This document shows positions 26,618-36,536 of a stretch of 64,000 bases of DNA, piece after piece. The DNA comes from Flavobacterium sp. SH_e (GTDB lineage Bacteria > Bacteroidota > Bacteroidia > Flavobacteriales > Flavobacteriaceae): the NCBI RefSeq assembly GCF_025717045.1, contig NZ_JAOVZN010000004.1:79395-143394 (forward strand). Reading direction: 5' to 3'. The notes under the pieces are model-generated. The model had not been told where the DNA came from and did not search any database. It saw only the letters and a list, made by a program, of their open reading frames with translations. Numbering within the stretch: the stretch's first letter is position 1; every line of letters starts with the position of its first letter. The translations under genes were made by a program, and so were the position numbers.

Positions 26618-28594
26618 ATGTTTACAAAAATTAAGAATATCAAATTATTGGTACTGGCCTTTTGCGCTTTTACCTTACAGGTTACGAGTCAAGAAGTTAA
26701 ATCCAGATTACAAGGAATGGTAGACATTCCAATTCCTGGCGCAACTTTCAGCATGACTTATGATCCAAAAGGCGGACCATTAGAAAACGTTAAAGATATT
26801 AGCGGTTATGCTTATGTTTTCAATGATTACAGATGGGAAATCGAGGACCTTAAAGTGAAAAAAAATGGCGCTGTTTACAGCGCCGATTTTACAGTTCCAA
26901 AAAACTGTGCTTTTATGGCTTTCAAATTCTATGGCAACACAGAAAATGGTTTAGTTACCGATACCAATCAAGACACAGGATATATGCTGGTTGCTTTTAA
27001 AGAGCCAAAAGTAAAAATGCCTGGAGCAGATTTAGCTTGGGCTACTTTTAGAAACAAAGATTTCAATGGTCAGTTTGGCGGCTACTTTAAAGATTTTTCT
27101 ATTGACGGAGATGCAACAGAATATTGGTTAAAGAAAGAAGTTGCTGATAATGGAAACAGATTTCCAGAGTTTTTTGATACCTATTTCCAAGTATTGAAAG
27201 TACAAAAACCAGAAAAATTTCAAGAATTAGGAACTCGTTTTCTAGGAGATTTTACAAAGAAAATGAATGGAATGCCAGAAGAAGTTTATCTTAAAGTTCA
27301 TAACATTTATTTGTATGAATTAAAAAATAAAGCCAAAGCAGATTCCCTTGAAAACGTAATTGTAAAACAATTTCCAAAAGGCGCTTTTTTAAGATTCAAA
27401 GCGTATCAAAAAATTATGCCAACTGCCGATGCAGCAGAGAGAAACAAAATTATCAATCAATTTTTAGCTGATTTTCCGTACACTTCAGATGTGCCAGATT
27501 CTCAGAGATATTTCTATGACAACATCGTAAAAATGCAATTCGGATATTATTTCGAAACCAAAGATTACAAAAGTATTTTGGCTATGATTCCAAATATGAA
27601 TTTTGCTAATCTAAACGATGCTTACCACCAAAATATTTCTAAAGCATTGTATTTAAAATCGGTAGAACCAGAAGTTATCGAAACGATGGCAGTTCCTATG
27701 ATTAAAGAAATGCAGGCTAAAGTAAACGATCTTTCTTATATGCAAGGCATTTATTGGTCACCAAATCAAGCAACTGAAAACGCAAAAAATCAGCTGAATA
27801 ATGAATTAGTGATTCAGATTCGTATGTTTGACATGCTAAAAAAATACAAAGAAGTTTTAGCAACATTTGAATTGCTGCCATTTGAAAAACGCTACGAAAA
27901 AGCAAGCATCAACGATATTCATGTTAGAGCTTTAGAAGCATTAAACAAACCAATTTTTGATGTTTTGAAAAATGCGGCAAGAGCCAATACTTTGTCTGAA
28001 GGATTAACTGCGAAATTGAAAGACGCTTATTTAAAAGAAGGTAAAAAAGAAGCCGATTTTTCTGCTTATTTGGAGCAGTTGAAAAAAGAAAACAAAGCAG
28101 AAGAAAAAATTGCTCTAATTGATATCGCTGCTCCTGCAATTAAAGTGCAAGGAACTGATGGAAAAATGAAGCAATTAGATTTAAACAGCGGTAAAATTAT
28201 CGTAATCGATTTTTGGGCAACTTGGTGTGGACCTTGCAAAAAAGCTTTTCCCGCTATGCAGCAATTAGTTACTAATTTTAAAGAGGACAAACAGGTAGAA
28301 ACTTATTTCATTAGTACTCAAGAAACTAAAGAAACATACAAAAAAGAAGCTGTTGTCTATTTAAAAGAAAAAGGATTAAAACTAGACACTTATTTTGATT
28401 TGGTTAAAAAAGGCGGAGGAACAAACAATGAATCTTTCTCAAAATATGCTGTAATCTTCAAATCAAGTGGAATTCCTAGAAAAGTGGTGATCAAAAACGG
28501 TAAAATTCGTTTCACTTCTGAAGGTTATTCTGGAAATCCAGGGCAATTGGTTGATGAACTTACAAACGTTATCAATGTTTTAAAGAACGAATAA
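26618..28594 (+). CDS. TlpA-like thioredoxin-fold protein with long N-terminal region
   Basis: This 658-residue protein has a signal peptide (about 1-24), a long N-terminal region of about 480 residues with helical segments, and a C-terminal thioredoxin domain with active site FWATWCGPC (Cys537 and Cys540). This form is common in SusC/SusD loci of Bacteroidetes. It probably works in the periplasm on disulfides in imported peptides or in partner proteins. It lies between the SusD and S9 peptidase genes with gaps of 11 and 25 bases. Confidence 0.85.
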   Translation: MFTKIKNIKLLVLAFCAFTLQVTSQEVKSRLQGMVDIPIPGATFSMTYDPKGGPLENVKDISGYAYVFNDYRWEIEDLKVKKNGAVYSADFTVPKNCAFMAFKFYGNTENGLVTDTNQDTGYMLVAFKEPKVKMPGADLAWATFRNKDFNGQFGGYFKDFSIDGDATEYWLKKEVADNGNRFPEFFDTYFQVLKVQKPEKFQELGTRFLGDFTKKMNGMPEEVYLKVHNIYLYELKNKAKADSLENVIVKQFPKGAFLRFKAYQKIMPTADAAERNKIINQFLADFPYTSDVPDSQRYFYDNIVKMQFGYYFETKDYKSILAMIPNMNFANLNDAYHQNISKALYLKSVEPEVIETMAVPMIKEMQAKVNDLSYMQGIYWSPNQATENAKNQLNNELVIQIRMFDMLKKYKEVLATFELLPFEKRYEKASINDIHVRALEALNKPIFDVLKNAARANTLSEGLTAKLKDAYLKEGKKEADFSAYLEQLKKENKAEEKIALIDIAAPAIKVQGTDGKMKQLDLNSGKIIVIDFWATWCGPCKKAFPAMQQLVTNFKEDKQVETYFISTQETKETYKKEAVVYLKEKGLKLDTYFDLVKKGGGTNNESFSKYAVIFKSSGIPRKVVIKNGKIRFTSEGYSGNPGQLVDELTNVINVLKNE

Positions 28595-28619
28595 TTTCGC
28601 TTTCTGAAAATCTAATTAT

Positions 28620-31217
28620 ATGAAAAAAATACTTTTATTGTGTATGCTCGCTTTGGGCATACACAGTATATCTGGACAAAAAAAAGCAGTTGACAGCATT
28701 GCATATCAATCATGGAAACGTGTTGGAACCAACAAAATTTCTTATAACGGAAACTGGGTTTCATACAAAACCGTTTTTCAAGATGCTGAAAAAGAATCTG
28801 CTCCTGAAACGTATATCGTTAATACAAAATCAGGAAAAAAAATAACTTTTGAAAAAGTTGGTGATGCAAATTTTGTTGGTACAGGAGATTTAATAATGTA
28901 TCAGGAAAACAATGTGACATATTTGCATAATCTAGCAACTGGCGCAAAAAACGTTTGGAAAACAACAGATTACACACAAACAATTGAAGGAACTAATTAT
29001 TTGTATTACAACCATTTTCAAATGGGAAAGGATGGAAATAACTCAAACAAACTAGTCTTTTTTGATCTAGCTAAAAACGATAGCATTGTAATCAACAATA
29101 TCAAATCGTCTAAAATACTTCGCGGACAAAAAATCATTTTTACGCAGCTGAACAACAATTCGATTGTGCTGAAATATGGAGATTTAAAAGGTCCTTATAA
29201 AGAAATTTATAAAGGATCTCCAGCTAATTTTGGAGATTTTGCTCTTAACACTAATGAATCTGAAGGTACATTTACAACCAAATCTGATCCATCAAAAGAT
29301 GTTGATGTGCTTCATTATTTCAATTTAAAAACCAATGTGCAAAAAGAGGTTTTAAATTTTAATTCCATTAAATGGGAAGATCAAAACTATAAATTTTCAA
29401 GATCGGCTTATCCGTTCACAGAAAATACACGTTTTGTATATTTAGATGTCAGATCGGCTTCAAACCAATATCCTGACAATCGTATCAAAAAATCAGATAT
29501 CGATATCTGGAAATGGAACGAAGGCGCTATGGAACGAAGACTGGCAAAGGTTCGCGGAGAAAAAGCTTCTGCTAAAGATCCTTTGTATGTTTATGATCTA
29601 AAGGAAAAAAAATGCATCAGAATCAGCGATAATCATTACTCGAATATCAGTCATCCTGATGCTGTCGATTATCCTAAATTATTCAAATTTGTAAACGATA
29701 AATATACTGTTGAAGTAGATTGGACTTTTACAGAAAGAAATGATTTATACGCTATTGACGCTGCAACAGGAAAAGAACAATTGGTAAAAGAAGGAATTGG
29801 TTCTACTCCATTTTGGAATCCAACCGGAACTTTTGCTTTATTTTTTGATGAAAAACAAGAAGCTTGGCAATCTTACAAAACAGATGGAAGTTCTACTGAA
29901 TTTAAAAATATTTCAACCGAAATTCCATACACACTTAAGGATCAGGAAAAAGATATGGGACGCACTCCCGTACCATATGGAATTGCTGGATGGTTAAACA
30001 ACGGAAACAGTGTTGCTCTTTACGACAAATTTGACATTTGGGTGTTTGATTTAAATGGAAACATAAAACCGTATTCTCTAACTCAGGAATTTGGTCGAAA
30101 AAACAATGTTGTACTGCGTTTGTACGGTTCTGAATTTGGAGGAAATCTTACTGGCAAAACACTTACTTTAAGAGGTTTTGACACTAAAACAAAAGCTGAA
30201 GGCGTTTATGTTTTAAAGAACAGCAAAATCACTGTTTTAGCAAGCAATCCGAATTACGACATTAAAATTCAAGCTTTTGCAGGAAATCAATCAAACTATC
30301 TTTTCACGAAAGAAAGTGCTTCCATTTTCCCAGATTTATGGTGGGCAAATGAGAATTTCAAAACACAAAAAAGAATAACAGATATTAATCCGCAACAATC
30401 AGAGTACAGTTGGATGAAAACAAAACTGCTTCGCTGGAAAAACTTTGACGGCACTGAAGGCGAAGGGATTTTATATGTTCCTCAAAATTACGATGCTTCT
30501 AAAAGCTATCCTGTAATTGTTCATTTCTACGAAAAACATACGCATGAAATGAATCATTATCCAATGCCAGAATTGAGTACGTCAAACATTAATATTCCGA
30601 CTTTCTTAAGCAGAGGCTATTTGATTTTTATGCCAGATGTAAATTATACCTACAACAGTCCTGGAAACAGCGCCTATAATGCCGTTGTGAGCGGAACGCA
30701 GTACTTAATTGATCAAAAAATCTCAGAAAAAGGCAAAATCGGAATTCAAGGACATAGTTTTGGAGGTTATGAAACTTCATACATCATTACTAAAACCCCA
30801 ATTTATACTTGCGCAATTGTAGGTTCCGGAGTGAGTAATTTTACTTCAAACTATTTAAATTATCGTGTAAATGGTATTTCGAATATGTTTAAATACGAAG
30901 CAGATCAATACCGCATGAAAGGTTCAATGTATGAGTATCCAAATGAATACGTGGACAACTCTCCTATTTTTAACGCTAACAAAGTGACTACTCCTGCATT
31001 AATTTTCCATAATGACAAAGACGGAGCTGTTCCATTCGATCAAGGCATGGGATTATTCTTTGCTTTGAGAAGATTAGGAAAAGAAGCTTGGCTAGTAAAT
31101 TATAAAACGGAAAATCATACACTGGACAGAGCCGCTAATCAAAAAGACTGGACACAAAAAATGCTTCAGTATTTTGATTTCTATTTAAAAGGTGCTTCAC
31201 GCCCTGACTGGATGTAA
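28620..31217 (+). CDS. Prolyl-oligopeptidase-like S9 serine peptidase
   Basis: This 865-residue protein has a signal peptide (to about GIHSISG), an N-terminal beta-propeller-like part, and a C-terminal peptidase domain. The catalytic triad is Ser713 in IQGHSFGGYETS, Asp801 in HNDKDGAVP and His833 in ENHTLDR. S9 enzymes cut short peptides, often after proline or remove dipeptides. It should act in the periplasm on the peptides brought in by the SusC/SusD pair. It is the fourth gene after the receptor in the same direction. The exact specificity is not visible. Confidence 0.9.
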   Translation: MKKILLLCMLALGIHSISGQKKAVDSIAYQSWKRVGTNKISYNGNWVSYKTVFQDAEKESAPETYIVNTKSGKKITFEKVGDANFVGTGDLIMYQENNVTYLHNLATGAKNVWKTTDYTQTIEGTNYLYYNHFQMGKDGNNSNKLVFFDLAKNDSIVINNIKSSKILRGQKIIFTQLNNNSIVLKYGDLKGPYKEIYKGSPANFGDFALNTNESEGTFTTKSDPSKDVDVLHYFNLKTNVQKEVLNFNSIKWEDQNYKFSRSAYPFTENTRFVYLDVRSASNQYPDNRIKKSDIDIWKWNEGAMERRLAKVRGEKASAKDPLYVYDLKEKKCIRISDNHYSNISHPDAVDYPKLFKFVNDKYTVEVDWTFTERNDLYAIDAATGKEQLVKEGIGSTPFWNPTGTFALFFDEKQEAWQSYKTDGSSTEFKNISTEIPYTLKDQEKDMGRTPVPYGIAGWLNNGNSVALYDKFDIWVFDLNGNIKPYSLTQEFGRKNNVVLRLYGSEFGGNLTGKTLTLRGFDTKTKAEGVYVLKNSKITVLASNPNYDIKIQAFAGNQSNYLFTKESASIFPDLWWANENFKTQKRITDINPQQSEYSWMKTKLLRWKNFDGTEGEGILYVPQNYDASKSYPVIVHFYEKHTHEMNHYPMPELSTSNINIPTFLSRGYLIFMPDVNYTYNSPGNSAYNAVVSGTQYLIDQKISEKGKIGIQGHSFGGYETSYIITKTPIYTCAIVGSGVSNFTSNYLNYRVNGISNMFKYEADQYRMKGSMYEYPNEYVDNSPIFNANKVTTPALIFHNDKDGAVPFDQGMGLFFALRRLGKEAWLVNYKTENHTLDRAANQKDWTQKMLQYFDFYLKGASRPDWM

Positions 31218-31255
31218 TATAAACCAATATTTTATTTATACACCGAAGACTGTTA

Positions 31256-31283
31256 TTTGAAGGTTTCTTATGAGACCTTCAAA
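31256..31283 (+). terminator. Hairpin after the S9 peptidase gene
   Basis: TTTGAAGGTTTC (31256-31267) pairs with GAGACCTTCAAA (31272-31283), with one G-T pair, around a 4-base loop. No T run follows, so it may slow or partly end transcription or protect the 3' end rather than end the operon fully. Confidence 0.4.
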
Positions 31284-31354
31284 TCAACAGCAGGAACTTC
31301 ATACACTTTTTTCAAATTATAATTCAATCAAAAAAAGAACAATAACGATCAAAA

Positions 31355-34150
31355 ATGAAAACAAAATTAATTCTAGCGCATTTATTGATTCTGGGTTTAT
31401 CACAGGTTTCAGCGCAGTTTAAAACTACATTTCCCCTGCCAAAAGAAGTCGCACACGGAACGCTTCCAAACGGAATGCAATATTTTATCATGCATAACGA
31501 ATGGCCAAAAGACAGAGCCGATTTCTATTTTGTGCAAAACGTTGGAGCAATTTTAGAAAATGACGATCAAGACGGATTAGCACATTTTCTGGAACACATG
31601 GCTTTTAACGGAACAGAGCATTTTAAAGGAAAAGGAATCATCAGCATGCTAGAAAAACAAGGAGTTTCTTTTGGAAAAGATATCAATGCTTACACTGCTT
31701 ATGACGAAACGGTTTACAACATCAGTAATGTTCCTTCACAAAACAAAACTTTATTGGATTCTTGCATGTATGTGCTGCACGATTGGTCGGGATCCCTGCT
31801 TTTGGCAGATAACGAAATTGATGCCGAAAGGGGTGTAATCCGTGAGGAATGGCGCACGCGAAGAAACGCAGATTACAGAGCCGGAGAAAAAATTGATAAA
31901 GTCGTATTTGATGGTTCAAAATATGCAAAACGAAATGTAATTGGAGATTTGGCTGTCATCAATAATTTCAAATATCAAGTCCTTAGAGATTATTATAAAA
32001 AATGGTATCAGCCGCAAAATCAGGCTGTCGTAATCGTAGGGGACTTTGACGTCAGTTTAATCGAAAAAAAGGTTAAAGAGATTTTCGGTTCGATACCAAA
32101 ACCTAAAAAAATCAATAAAAGAGAATACGAAAAGATTCCGTTCCATAAAGAAAACCGTTACGTGCTGGCAACAGACAAAGAATTGCAACGTTCCGGAATT
32201 TCACTTTCGTATACCAAATCGAAACCTTTAATCCAGGATCAGGCTGAAATGACCAAAAGCATGCAGGAAAATCTGGCGATACAAATGATGAATACGCGTT
32301 TTAACGAATACATCATTAATAACGAAACAGCAGGTTTGGCTTTCGGAATTTCAAATGATAATCTTTCGAGGTTAGACAGTAAATTTTCATTGCACATAAC
32401 TCCAAAAAAAGGAAAATTCATAGAGGCTTTTAATGAAGCTTACAGAGAATTTGAAAGAGCGATGCAAAACGGATTTACGCGACAGGAATTAGACCGTTTG
32501 AAAACTAAAATGCGTACAAATTATGACAATCGTTTAGCAAATAAAGATAAAATTGGAAACAGCTATTGGGCAGAGCAATTGCAGCTTTACTTCTTAGAGT
32601 CTAATCCCGTTTTTACGGTTGAAGGAGAACAAAAATGGATTACTGCATTTTTAAACAATGTTACTTTAGATCAGGTAAATGCTGCTTTTAAATCTTTACA
32701 GCCAAAAGATAATTTAGTTCTTTCAGTTTCTGCTCCAGAAGATGCTGCAACGAAATTTCCTGAAGCAAATGACTATTGGAATGCAATTAAAACCATTTCA
32801 AACTCAAAATTAGAATCTTACAAAGAAGAAGAATTAACTGCTTCTTTAGTAAAAGAAGATTTGAAAGAAAAGCCAATTGCAAAAACAGAAGACATCAAAA
32901 CATTCGCGAATGCGAAAAAATACACGTTAGCAAATGGCGCGAAAGTGATTGTTTATCCAACAACTTTAAGCAAAGACCAAATTTTATTTTCAGCTTACAG
33001 TGCCGGAGGAAACTCTCTAGCAGATTGGAAAGAGCTTCCATCCGCTCAAATTGCGCCAGCTGTGGCAGCGTATTCTGGTTTGGGGGATTATAAGTTTACT
33101 GATTTAAAAAAGAAATTGACTGGTAAAACGGCGAATGTGAGTCCGTATATTGGCGGTTTGTACGAAGGTTTTAACGGAAGCTGCAACAGAGAATCTTTGA
33201 CTACTTTATTACAGCTTACTTATTTGTATTTCCAGCATCCGAGGTTTGACAGCAGTACTTTCGATAAAATCAAAGAGCAATATCAAAACAAATTGAATAA
33301 TGCTCCAAACAGCAATGAAAAGGCTTTAAACGATACTATTTCTAACCTAAATGCCAATTACAGCAAACGCAACTGGCTTTTAACGCAGGATTTTATCAAT
33401 GCTTTTGATTTGAATAAAGCTAAAAAGTTCTATACAGAACGTTTCTCAAATGCTGCAGATTTTACCTTTTTATTCGTAGGGAACATTTCAGAACAAGATA
33501 TTGCTTTGATTAATACCTATCTAGGAAATATTCCAGCAAACGAGAAAATGGAAAAATATGTTGATCATAAGATTTTTATGAAAGACGGAAAGACTGAAAA
33601 AACAATCGTTAGAGCTATGGATACGCCAAAAACAACGGTTTATCTTCACTTAGAAAACAAAGATGTTGTGTATAGCAAAAAGAATAAAATCTTAAGCTAT
33701 ATGCTATCTGAATGGCTGACAAAACGTTATTTGGAGACTATTCGCGAAGAAGAAGGCGGAAGTTATGGCGTTCAAGCTGCAACGGATATTTCACAGATTC
33801 CTAGTGCATTATTTTCTTTAGAAATCAACTTTGACTGTAATCCTGATAAAGCAGATGCTTTGGTGAAAATTGTACACGCTGAACTTGCGAGAGTGCAAAC
33901 CGAAAACATTCCTGCAAATATGTTAGAAGACATCAAACAATCTATTCTAAAAAATCATCAGGAACAGATTAAACAAAATAATTATTGGCTGAGTATCTTA
34001 AATTCTTACGTTCGTGATAACGAAGAACCAATCAGCAGCGAACTTCTTAAAACGATTCTAAGTGCTATAACGGCAAAAGATTTAAAAGAATTTACTGTGA
34101 ATGCCTTAAATAAATCTAACAGCGTGCAAGTACTTATGAAAGCAAAATAA
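31355..34150 (+). CDS. M16-family zinc metallopeptidase, two-unit form
   Basis: This 931-residue protein has a signal peptide (about 1-20) and two M16 units. The N-terminal unit carries the inverted zinc motif HFLEH (77-81, GLAHFLEHMAFNG) and a downstream glutamate in DAERGVIREEW. The C-terminal unit lacks the zinc motif, as is usual, and carries REEEGGSYGVQ. M16 enzymes degrade peptides enclosed in a chamber. It follows the S9 peptidase by 137 bases on the same strand. The pair suggests breakdown of imported peptides to small pieces. Confidence 0.9.
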   Translation: MKTKLILAHLLILGLSQVSAQFKTTFPLPKEVAHGTLPNGMQYFIMHNEWPKDRADFYFVQNVGAILENDDQDGLAHFLEHMAFNGTEHFKGKGIISMLEKQGVSFGKDINAYTAYDETVYNISNVPSQNKTLLDSCMYVLHDWSGSLLLADNEIDAERGVIREEWRTRRNADYRAGEKIDKVVFDGSKYAKRNVIGDLAVINNFKYQVLRDYYKKWYQPQNQAVVIVGDFDVSLIEKKVKEIFGSIPKPKKINKREYEKIPFHKENRYVLATDKELQRSGISLSYTKSKPLIQDQAEMTKSMQENLAIQMMNTRFNEYIINNETAGLAFGISNDNLSRLDSKFSLHITPKKGKFIEAFNEAYREFERAMQNGFTRQELDRLKTKMRTNYDNRLANKDKIGNSYWAEQLQLYFLESNPVFTVEGEQKWITAFLNNVTLDQVNAAFKSLQPKDNLVLSVSAPEDAATKFPEANDYWNAIKTISNSKLESYKEEELTASLVKEDLKEKPIAKTEDIKTFANAKKYTLANGAKVIVYPTTLSKDQILFSAYSAGGNSLADWKELPSAQIAPAVAAYSGLGDYKFTDLKKKLTGKTANVSPYIGGLYEGFNGSCNRESLTTLLQLTYLYFQHPRFDSSTFDKIKEQYQNKLNNAPNSNEKALNDTISNLNANYSKRNWLLTQDFINAFDLNKAKKFYTERFSNAADFTFLFVGNISEQDIALINTYLGNIPANEKMEKYVDHKIFMKDGKTEKTIVRAMDTPKTTVYLHLENKDVVYSKKNKILSYMLSEWLTKRYLETIREEEGGSYGVQAATDISQIPSALFSLEINFDCNPDKADALVKIVHAELARVQTENIPANMLEDIKQSILKNHQEQIKQNNYWLSILNSYVRDNEEPISSELLKTILSAITAKDLKEFTVNALNKSNSVQVLMKAK

Positions 34151-34232
34151 GAATCTCTTATAAAAACAGATTCCAGATTCTGATTTATAATGTTCTTATC
34201 GATTTTTTTATTTTTTATTTTAATTAGTTTTT

Positions 34233-34260
34233 AAAGGCTGTCCAAAAGACAGCCTTTATT
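34233..34260 (+). terminator. Terminator after M16 peptidase gene
   Basis: AAAGGCTGTC (34233-34242) pairs perfectly with GACAGCCTTT (34248-34257) around CAAAA, and T residues follow. It closes the locus that began with the sigma factor. Confidence 0.75.
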
Positions 34261-34506
34261 ATTTAAAACAATTTAAGCCAATTTTGCACGGGCATATCTG
34301 GCTCAAAAGCTATTACAATAAAATTTTATAAAAAAACAAGCTGTTTAGTCAGAACTCTAACGACTTAGAGAAAGGAATAGCTTCAAATCTAAACAGACTT
34401 CTTGCAGATTTTCACCAAACACTCACATACTCAGATCCTAGCTAAACATTAATTAAGGATTTCTTCAAAAAAAATATGCCAAGTCTTCAGCAGATGAGTT
34501 TGGACG

Positions 34507-34536
34507 TTTGAACAAAGTTGCGGATTGATATATTTG
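34507..34536 (+). promoter_or_regulatory. Promoter of the AraC-SDR operon
   Basis: TTTG (34507-34510), 18-base spacer, TATATTTG (34529-34536) fit the Bacteroidetes consensus closely. Transcription would start near 34541. The TTG at 34518 would then be upstream of the transcript, so the ATG at 34569 is the better start for the AraC gene. Confidence 0.65.
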
Positions 34537-34568
34537 AGAAATTTGCATCAGATAAAAACGCGGAGAAA

Positions 34569-35381
34569 ATGGAATCAAAAAAAGTTCAAACCCTTTCAGA
34601 GCCCAAGCTAATTCAAAACCTCTATTTTGGGGATAATGTTGAAGGCGAAGCCTTTGTGCCAGACCATATCTTCAGCTATATCGTAAGCGGCAGGCATGAT
34701 GTATGGATAGGATCCAAAAAATATGCTTTTGCCGCTGGCGATTGTCGCTTCTTTAGAAGAAATCAATTGGCAAAATCCATTAAACATACTGAATCTGATG
34801 GATTCAAGTCCATAGCTGTCCATTTTGACCAAAATACCCTTATGGAGATTTCAAAAGAGACCGGCTTCAAGTCAGAGAGGTTTCACGGCGAGGGCGTTAA
34901 GGCCATCAAGGCTAATGGCATGCTGAAAAAATCTTTAGCCACATTTCATGGATATGCCCAAAGAAGAGATACTGATGCAGAAATTTTACGGATTAAAATT
35001 AAGGAGCTGGTTTTAATCCTTGCAGCTATTGATCCGGAAATTAAGCAGATGCTATTTGAATTCAGCGATCCCGGAAAACTGGATTTGGAGGGATTTATGA
35101 ATGGCCATTATAGGTATAATGTTCCACTGGAAAAATTCGCATTTCTCACAGGGCGCAGCCTGTCGGGCTTCAAAAGGGATTTTGCCAGACTGTTTAGGAT
35201 TACTCCAAGCAGATGGCTGACTAAAAAACGGCTTAATGAAGCAAAATATCTGATAGAAGACTGCAGGAGGCGCCCAAGTGAAATCTATTTAGAAATAGGT
35301 TTTGCCAATATGTCCCATTTCTCCTATGCGTATAAAAAAGAATTTGGCATATCGCCTTTACAAAAAAACAAGAATAGCTAA
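34569..35381 (+). CDS. AraC-family transcriptional regulator
   Basis: This 270-residue protein (from the ATG, MESKKVQTL) has an ExsA-like N-terminal domain (about 20-110, with HDVWIGSKKYAFAAGDCRFF) and a C-terminal AraC HTH (about 175-265, with EKFAFLTGRSLSGFKRDF and RRPSEIYLEIGFANMSHFSY). It lies 11 bases before the SDR gene in one operon, so it probably controls it. The start at 34569 is preferred to the TTG at 34518 because of the promoter position. Base composition is richer in G+C than the genes to the left. Confidence 0.88.
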   Translation: MESKKVQTLSEPKLIQNLYFGDNVEGEAFVPDHIFSYIVSGRHDVWIGSKKYAFAAGDCRFFRRNQLAKSIKHTESDGFKSIAVHFDQNTLMEISKETGFKSERFHGEGVKAIKANGMLKKSLATFHGYAQRRDTDAEILRIKIKELVLILAAIDPEIKQMLFEFSDPGKLDLEGFMNGHYRYNVPLEKFAFLTGRSLSGFKRDFARLFRITPSRWLTKKRLNEAKYLIEDCRRRPSEIYLEIGFANMSHFSYAYKKEFGISPLQKNKNS

Positions 35382-35392
35382 TAATAGAAAAA

Positions 35393-36190
35393 ATGGATTT
35401 AAAATTAAAAGGAAAAAGAGCGCTTATAACTGGTTCGAGTTCGGGATTGGGAGAGTCAATAGCTAAAATGCTGGCAGATGAAGGTGCGGCCGTTATAGTT
35501 CATGGCAGAAATGAAGATCGTGCCAAAGCTGTATGCCAGGAAATTATCAGCAATGGAGGAATGGCAGAAATAGCTTTAGGTGATCTCAGTACAGATAACG
35601 GAGCTGATCAGGCCGCTTCAGCCGCGCTTAAAAATGGCCAGATTGATATTTTAATCAATAATGCGGGCGCTACATCACATAAATCCTGGGGCGAAGCAGC
35701 GTCAATGGATTGGACTGAAATCTATAACAATAATGTGGTTTCATATGTAAGAATGATTCAGCGTATAGTGCCGCAAATGAAAACATTAGGCTGGGGACGC
35801 GTTGTCCACATAGGTGGAGGCCTCGGCATACAGCCTATTAAAGAGCAGCCCCATTATAACGCGACACTTGCCGCAAGGCATAATCTTTCAATCTCACTTG
35901 CCAGAGCACTTCAAGAAACCGGGATAACTTCAAATGTAGTTTCCCCTGGGGCAATCATAAATCCTATGGTTGAAGATTGGCTTGTGAATGCTGCGCCTCA
36001 GTTTAACTGGGGAACCGATTTGGAGGAGATAAAATCTAAGGCTGTCCAGCAGCTGATTCCAAATGATGCAGGAAGATTTGGAGAACCAGAGGAAATTGCC
36101 GGGGCAGTTGCCTATCTTTGTAGCACTTATGCCAATTATATTAGCGGAGCCACAATTAGGGTAGATGGCGGCACAATTAAATGTTTGTAG
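35393..36190 (+). CDS. SDR-family protein with atypical active site
   Basis: This 265-residue protein has a normal SDR cofactor site (TGSSSGLG, residues 13-20) and NNAG (89-92). In the active site the usual Ser is replaced by glycine (HIGGGLGIQP, about 139-148), Tyr155 is present in HYNATLAARH, but the Lys expected four residues on is Leu159. The C-terminal VVSPGAI and SGATIRVDGG motifs are normal. It may be a divergent SDR subfamily with altered chemistry or a binding protein rather than a classical oxidoreductase. It is in an operon with the AraC gene 11 bases upstream. Confidence 0.82.
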   Translation: MDLKLKGKRALITGSSSGLGESIAKMLADEGAAVIVHGRNEDRAKAVCQEIISNGGMAEIALGDLSTDNGADQAASAALKNGQIDILINNAGATSHKSWGEAASMDWTEIYNNNVVSYVRMIQRIVPQMKTLGWGRVVHIGGGLGIQPIKEQPHYNATLAARHNLSISLARALQETGITSNVVSPGAIINPMVEDWLVNAAPQFNWGTDLEEIKSKAVQQLIPNDAGRFGEPEEIAGAVAYLCSTYANYISGATIRVDGGTIKCL

Positions 36191-36350
36191 AATATTCTTC
36201 AAAACATCATCTAATAAAACAGAGTGCTACGATATCCAAAGCATTCTTTTTGAAAAGATTCGCAAAGTCAGAGACATTGCGAATTTTATTTATCATAGAA
36301 ATTGTAACTGCGATAAAAATCCAATAGATTTTAATGCGATTCAAAACAAA

Positions 36351-36376
36351 AAAGATGAGCATTACTGCTCATCTTT
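36351..36376. terminator. Perfect hairpin downstream of the SDR gene
   Basis: AAAGATGAGCA (36351-36361) pairs with TGCTCATCTTT (36366-36376) around TTAC, with an A-rich tract before it, so it can act in both directions. It lies 160 bases after the SDR stop. Confidence 0.7.
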
Positions 36377-36517
36377 AAATTATTTATTTCTAAAATTTGT
36401 TCAATTTCAAAAGGTTAGAATTTCAAAATCTCATATCACTAACTTTGAAACACTCCCCCTTTTACTTGCCGATGCAGAAATTAACTTTCCTTATTTCATA
36501 AGGGTTAAGCAATGCTG

Positions 36518-36536
36518 AGGTACAATTAAGGTACAA
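36518..36536. repeat. Two AGGTACAA direct repeats, 11 bases apart
   Basis: AGGTACAA occurs at 36518-36525 and 36529-36536, one helical turn apart. Such in-phase repeats suit protein binding. A link to recombinase arm sites or to the end of an integrated element is a guess from memory of similar motifs in this phylum. No recombinase gene is in the window. Confidence 0.35.

Larger units (their letters stand above)
34151..34568. other. Intergenic region at a composition change
   Basis: This 418-base stretch contains the terminator of the peptidase gene (34233-34260) and the promoter of the next AraC gene (34507-34536). Genes to the right use visibly more G and C, so the boundary of an acquired region may lie here. 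I see no integrase or insertion sequence. Confidence 0.5.

Noticed and set aside
34518..34568. TTG start for the AraC gene adding 17 residues
   Set aside because: A good promoter predicts transcription from about 34541, so the TTG would lie upstream of the transcript.
36165..36518. A 117-codon open frame after the SDR gene
   Set aside because: It overlaps the SDR end on the same strand, contains a perfect terminator hairpin and has no recognisable motif or good start.
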